A DNA stretch of 8,157 bases, taken from assembly GCA_902465145.1 (NCBI GenBank), contig CABQMD010000032.1:1-8157 (forward strand). The letters run 5' to 3'. Under the pieces are notes generated by a model. That model saw only the letters and a list, made by a program, of their open reading frames with translations, made no database searches and had not been told where the DNA came from. Positions 5,995 through 8,157 of this stretch are shown piece after piece. Positions within the stretch are counted from its first letter, which is position 1; each line of letters opens with the position of its first letter. This stretch comes from an uncultured Succinatimonas sp. (GTDB lineage: Bacteria; Pseudomonadota; Gammaproteobacteria; Enterobacterales; Succinivibrionaceae). Position numbers and translations under genes: made by a program.

Positions 5995-6741
5995 TTACTG
6001 CTGTTCAGTCTTACCTGTGTAAATGGCCAGACGACGCTTGAGCATGAGTGAGTTTTCTCCGGAAGCTATCGAAACCAAACCTTCCATGGTCATAACCTTA
6101 TACAAGGTAATGCTTTCAACTGCCGTTTTGATACGTCCTGAAGCCGGAATACAGATAAGATTGGCAAAGACCAAACCGAAAATAGTAGCCACGAAAGCTG
6201 TTGCAATTGACGGACCCAGAAGATCTGGTCTGTCCAGCAATGACATGGCATGGATAAGACCGAGCACGGCACCGATAATACCCATGGTAGGAGCATAACC
6301 GCCCATAGCCTCAAAATACTTGGATGCCTGAGTATTTTTTTCTTCTTCCAAGGTTATGGCATTGTCCAAAAGCTCTTTAATGACTTCCTTGTCCACACCG
6401 TCAACGATCATCTGAACTCCGTCTTTGGTGAAATCATCAGGAGCGCTGCTGATGGAGCCTTCAAGTGCCAACATGCCTTGAGCACGGGCAGTATTTGCAA
6501 GTGACAGCAAAAATTCAGCCTGTGAGTCCAAATTAAGGTTGGGAGGAGAAAGTAACCACAGGATCTTTTTCCAGGCACTGCCGATCACTGAAAAAGGAAA
6601 CTGCACCAGACATGCAGAAAAAGCCGCACCGCAGACTACGATGAAAGCCGGAAAATTTACGAGGATCATAGGCGACGTGCCCTCGATCATCATACCGGTG
6701 ATCACGCATCCTATGCCTATGATGATACCCAGTAAATTCAT
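5995..6741 (-). CDS. motC: Flagellar motor stator protein MotC (MotA/PomA family)
   Basis: The ion-channel stator subunit that contacts rotor FliG and makes torque together with MotD. The 248-aa product fits the family length. Four membrane helices are visible at about 2-19, 32-50, 154-170 and 178-200, with the large cytoplasmic loop between the second and third. Loop residues Arg86 and Glu94 in ARAQGMLALE match the charged pair that contacts FliG in E. coli MotA. The family signature GGYAPTMGIIGAVLGLIHAM (147-166) includes the conserved Pro151, and Pro199 lies at the end of the last helix. The ATG at 6741 has GAGGAG (6750-6755) about 8 nt upstream. Its place between cheB and motD is the Pseudomonas motCD arrangement; many Vibrio che clusters go straight from cheB to parC. 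Calling it MotC rather than MotA or PomA depends on that context. Confidence 0.92.
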   Translation of the reverse strand: MNLLGIIIGIGCVITGMMIEGTSPMILVNFPAFIVVCGAAFSACLVQFPFSVIGSAWKKILWLLSPPNLNLDSQAEFLLSLANTARAQGMLALEGSISSAPDDFTKDGVQMIVDGVDKEVIKELLDNAITLEEEKNTQASKYFEAMGGYAPTMGIIGAVLGLIHAMSLLDRPDLLGPSIATAFVATIFGLVFANLICIPASGRIKTAVESITLYKVMTMEGLVSIASGENSLMLKRRLAIYTGKTEQQ

Positions 6742-6781
6742 CTATGCCTCTCCTCAGAAGGATATGACGTACTTCTACTAC

Positions 6782-7534
6782 TTAAAATTCCTTGGCAATA
6801 TCTTCGGCTATTTCATCAAGCGGCAAAACCAGATCTGCTATGCCGGCGTTGACTATTGCCTGAGGCATGCCGTAGACCACGCAACTTTCTTCATTTTGCG
6901 CCCAAATAACCGACCCCTTGCTCTTTAAGATACGACATCCTTCGCATCCGTCGGATCCCATTCCTGTCAGGATCATCGCCAGAACTCTGCCGTTATAAAG
7001 CTGTGCTAGGGAAGCAAAAGAAACGTCTACGCAAGGGTTGTAGGAAACCCTGCCGGTATCCTTGAGAATACGCACTTTGGCCCCGGTACCGGCACGTTCA
7101 AAAATCATCTGCATTCCGCCTGGGGCTATGTATACGGTCCCCGGCATCAAAATGTCTCCGTCCTTAGCCTCGGTAACGTGCAGAGCCGACATTTCATCAA
7201 GGCGCTGTGCAAAGGTCTTGGTGAAAGTAGCAGGCATATGCTGGATCACGACCACTGGAACATTAAGTTTGGGCAGACGCGGAATAATGTTCTGCAGAGC
7301 AATGGGGCCTCCTGTGGAGCTGCCTATTGCTAATAACGAATGCCTTATTCCTGATTTGCGATAATTCGTAGTTTCACTGCTGTGATCACCGAAAGTAAAG
7401 CGTCTTACGGCCGCAGGCTTACCCTGATCATGGCTTAGCATTTCATTAATGCGTTTATACTGCCCGCGAGTGGATTCTGATAAGGTTGTGGTGCTACTTA
7501 TTTTTTCAGAAAATTTCGACGCGGATGCAGGCAC
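6782..7534 (-). CDS. cheB: CheB C-terminal part: glutamate methylesterase/deamidase domain (frame-shifted from its receiver)
   Basis: This is the catalytic half of CheB, which removes methyl groups from chemoreceptor glutamates and deamidates glutamines. The domain fills about residues 64-250 of this reading frame. The catalytic triad is present: Ser73 in GSSTGG, His99 in IQHMP and Asp195 in GMGSDG. The family segments PCVDVSFASL, MILTGMGSDG and SCVVYGMPQAIV are intact. The first methionine equivalent is a GTG at 7532-7534 with no ribosome site, so independent translation is unlikely. The frame is open further upstream to at least about 7640 and reads as a normal Pro/Ala/Lys/Thr linker (VAPKVVPASAS). 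It should therefore join the receiver encoded upstream in the other frame; together the two make one full-length CheB. The domain identity is certain; whether it is made as one protein is not. Confidence 0.92.
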   Translation of the reverse strand: MPASASKFSEKISSTTTLSESTRGQYKRINEMLSHDQGKPAAVRRFTFGDHSSETTNYRKSGIRHSLLAIGSSTGGPIALQNIIPRLPKLNVPVVVIQHMPATFTKTFAQRLDEMSALHVTEAKDGDILMPGTVYIAPGGMQMIFERAGTGAKVRILKDTGRVSYNPCVDVSFASLAQLYNGRVLAMILTGMGSDGCEGCRILKSKGSVIWAQNEESCVVYGMPQAIVNAGIADLVLPLDEIAEDIAKEF

Positions 7535-7977
7535 GACTTTCGGTGCAACCGGTTTGATCGTTGTCTGAAGGTACGCAGTCTGGTTCTTGAAACGGCCTTG
7601 ATGAGACTTCTTAACTCTACCAAAGCTTCCTCTCGCCTGTGAGCGATGTCGGAAAAGTTCTTCGGCATAAAATCCACAGCTCCGGCCTCAAGAGCTTTCA
7701 TCGTTGATGATGCTCCTTCCGTGGTTAAAGAAGAAAACATCAGGATGGGAGTAGGATTTTTGGCCATGATCTCTTTAACTGCCTCAATCCCGTCCATAAC
7801 AGGCATTTCAACATCCATGGTGACGACATCAGGATGAAGTGTCGAAGTCAACAGCACTCCCTCCTTACCGTCTTTGGCCTCTCCTACCACTTCAAGCAGC
7901 GGATCACCTGAAATGATCTCTGAAAGACGCTTCCTGAAAAATGCCGAATCGTCAACAATTAAAACTTTGATGGTCAT
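7498..7977 (-). CDS. cheB: CheB N-terminal part: response-regulator receiver domain (frame-shifted)
   Basis: This is the receiver half of CheB, phosphorylated by CheA to activate the methylesterase. Residues 1-130 form a complete receiver: acidic pocket Asp9-Asp10, phosphoacceptor Asp55 in TMDVEMPVMDG, the FSSLT switch serine/threonine region (81-85) and Lys106 in PKNF. Helix 5 (DIAHRREEALVELRSLIKAVS) is normal. From about residue 131 the frame turns into an Arg/His/Cys-rich string (LRTFRQRSNRLHRKSCL) unlike any CheB linker and stops at 159. In the -1 frame the same DNA encodes a natural linker into the methylesterase. The ATG is 17 nt from the cheA stop, with AAGGTG (7984-7989) 6 nt upstream. 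If the break is real, the product is a receiver without an effector. Confidence 0.92.
   Translation of the reverse strand: MTIKVLIVDDSAFFRKRLSEIISGDPLLEVVGEAKDGKEGVLLTSTLHPDVVTMDVEMPVMDGIEAVKEIMAKNPTPILMFSSLTTEGASSTMKALEAGAVDFMPKNFSDIAHRREEALVELRSLIKAVSRTRLRTFRQRSNRLHRKSCLHPRRNFLKK
7575..7600 (-). other. Most likely site of the cheB frame change (about -1)
   Basis: Comparing the two frames, CheB-like residues stop in the upstream frame at KAVS (codons near 7590-7600) and become natural in the catalytic frame from NQTAYLQTTIKPVAPK onward. One extra base in this stretch would give a continuous protein. That implies a single-base deletion in the genome or a sequencing error. The exact base cannot be fixed, and anywhere from about 7498 to 7640 is formally possible. 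Confidence 0.7.
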
Positions 7978-7994
7978 AGCCTACACCTTACGTT

Positions 7995-8157
7995 TTAATA
8001 CCTGTCGGCCGTCTTGTGAGCATAAGCTCTGATAAGTCCGGGAATATCTAGGATCAAAGCAATGCCACCGTCTGAAGTAACCGTAGCTCCTGCCAACCCT
8101 GGAGTGCGATGCAAAATATTGTCAAGAGGTTTGATGACGACTTCTTCTTGACCTAAA
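7995..8157 (-). CDS. cheA: Chemotaxis histidine kinase CheA, C-terminal end (partial)
   Basis: The last 53 residues of CheA, cut by the right-hand edge of the window. It reads through the end of the CheW-like regulatory domain (P5) that docks CheA to CheW and receptors: TPGLAGATVTSDGGIALILD is the family pattern for the last strands (compare the usual TPG-x-x-GATI-x-x-DG-x-x-x-LILD), then IPGLIRAYAHKTADRY and a TAA stop. It is too short to appear as a stand-alone open frame from a start codon. It precedes cheB by 17 nt, as in other polar che operons. The kinase core is outside the window. Confidence 0.9.
   Translation of the reverse strand, partial: LGQEEVVIKPLDNILHRTPGLAGATVTSDGGIALILDIPGLIRAYAHKTADRY

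Noticed and set aside
6539..6928. 129-aa plus-strand open frame spanning the motC start and the cheB end
   Set aside because: It lies antisense to two well-supported genes, has no family features, and is a shadow of their codon pattern.
7498..7510. A6 run before the stop as a proven programmed frameshift site
   Set aside because: The heptamer is G AAA AAA, not a full X XXY YYZ site, and the linker is already natural in the catalytic frame well upstream of it; kept only as an alternative.

Overview
The window is a moderately AT-rich, densely coded piece of bacterial chromosome. It holds the downstream end of a polar-flagellum type chemotaxis operon on the minus strand, which converges on a tandem pair of small heat-shock protein genes on the plus strand. 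The gene order cheA-cheB-motC-motD-parC-parP-cheW-DUF2802 is the Pseudomonas-style che cluster. CheW, CheB, ParC and MotC all read like polar-flagellated Gammaproteobacteria. A Succinivibrionaceae/Aeromonadales-like host is my guess from base composition and protein style; it has not been tested.

Plus strand, 50-997: two paralogous Hsp20/alpha-crystallin chaperones (146 and 149 aa), 57 nt apart and probably co-transcribed. They share an unusual N-terminal motif. A strong factor-independent terminator for them (1089-1132) lies inside the opposing DUF2802 gene.

Minus strand, 8157 down to 1001: the C-terminal end of CheA; CheB split by a -1 frame change in its interdomain linker; the MotC/MotD stator pair; the ParA-like ATPase ParC; ParP, with a CheW-like AIF domain behind a very long acidic disordered region; CheW; and a membrane-anchored coiled-coil DUF2802 protein. 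Most junctions are tight (TGATG overlap, 9-17 nt gaps) with a Shine-Dalgarno sequence at each, so this is one transcription unit. The 81-nt parP-cheW gap is the only space that could hold an internal promoter. CheA and CheW form the signalling core, CheB resets receptor methylation, ParC/ParP place the arrays at the pole, and MotCD is a stator for the motor the system controls.

No RNA genes, mobile elements or CRISPR arrays were seen. There is no gene-free stretch over 300 bases. I found no clearly new system. The items most worth a second look are the cheB frame break, the terminator inside an antisense gene, the long disordered regions of ParP and MotD, and the shared N-terminal signature of the two small heat-shock proteins.
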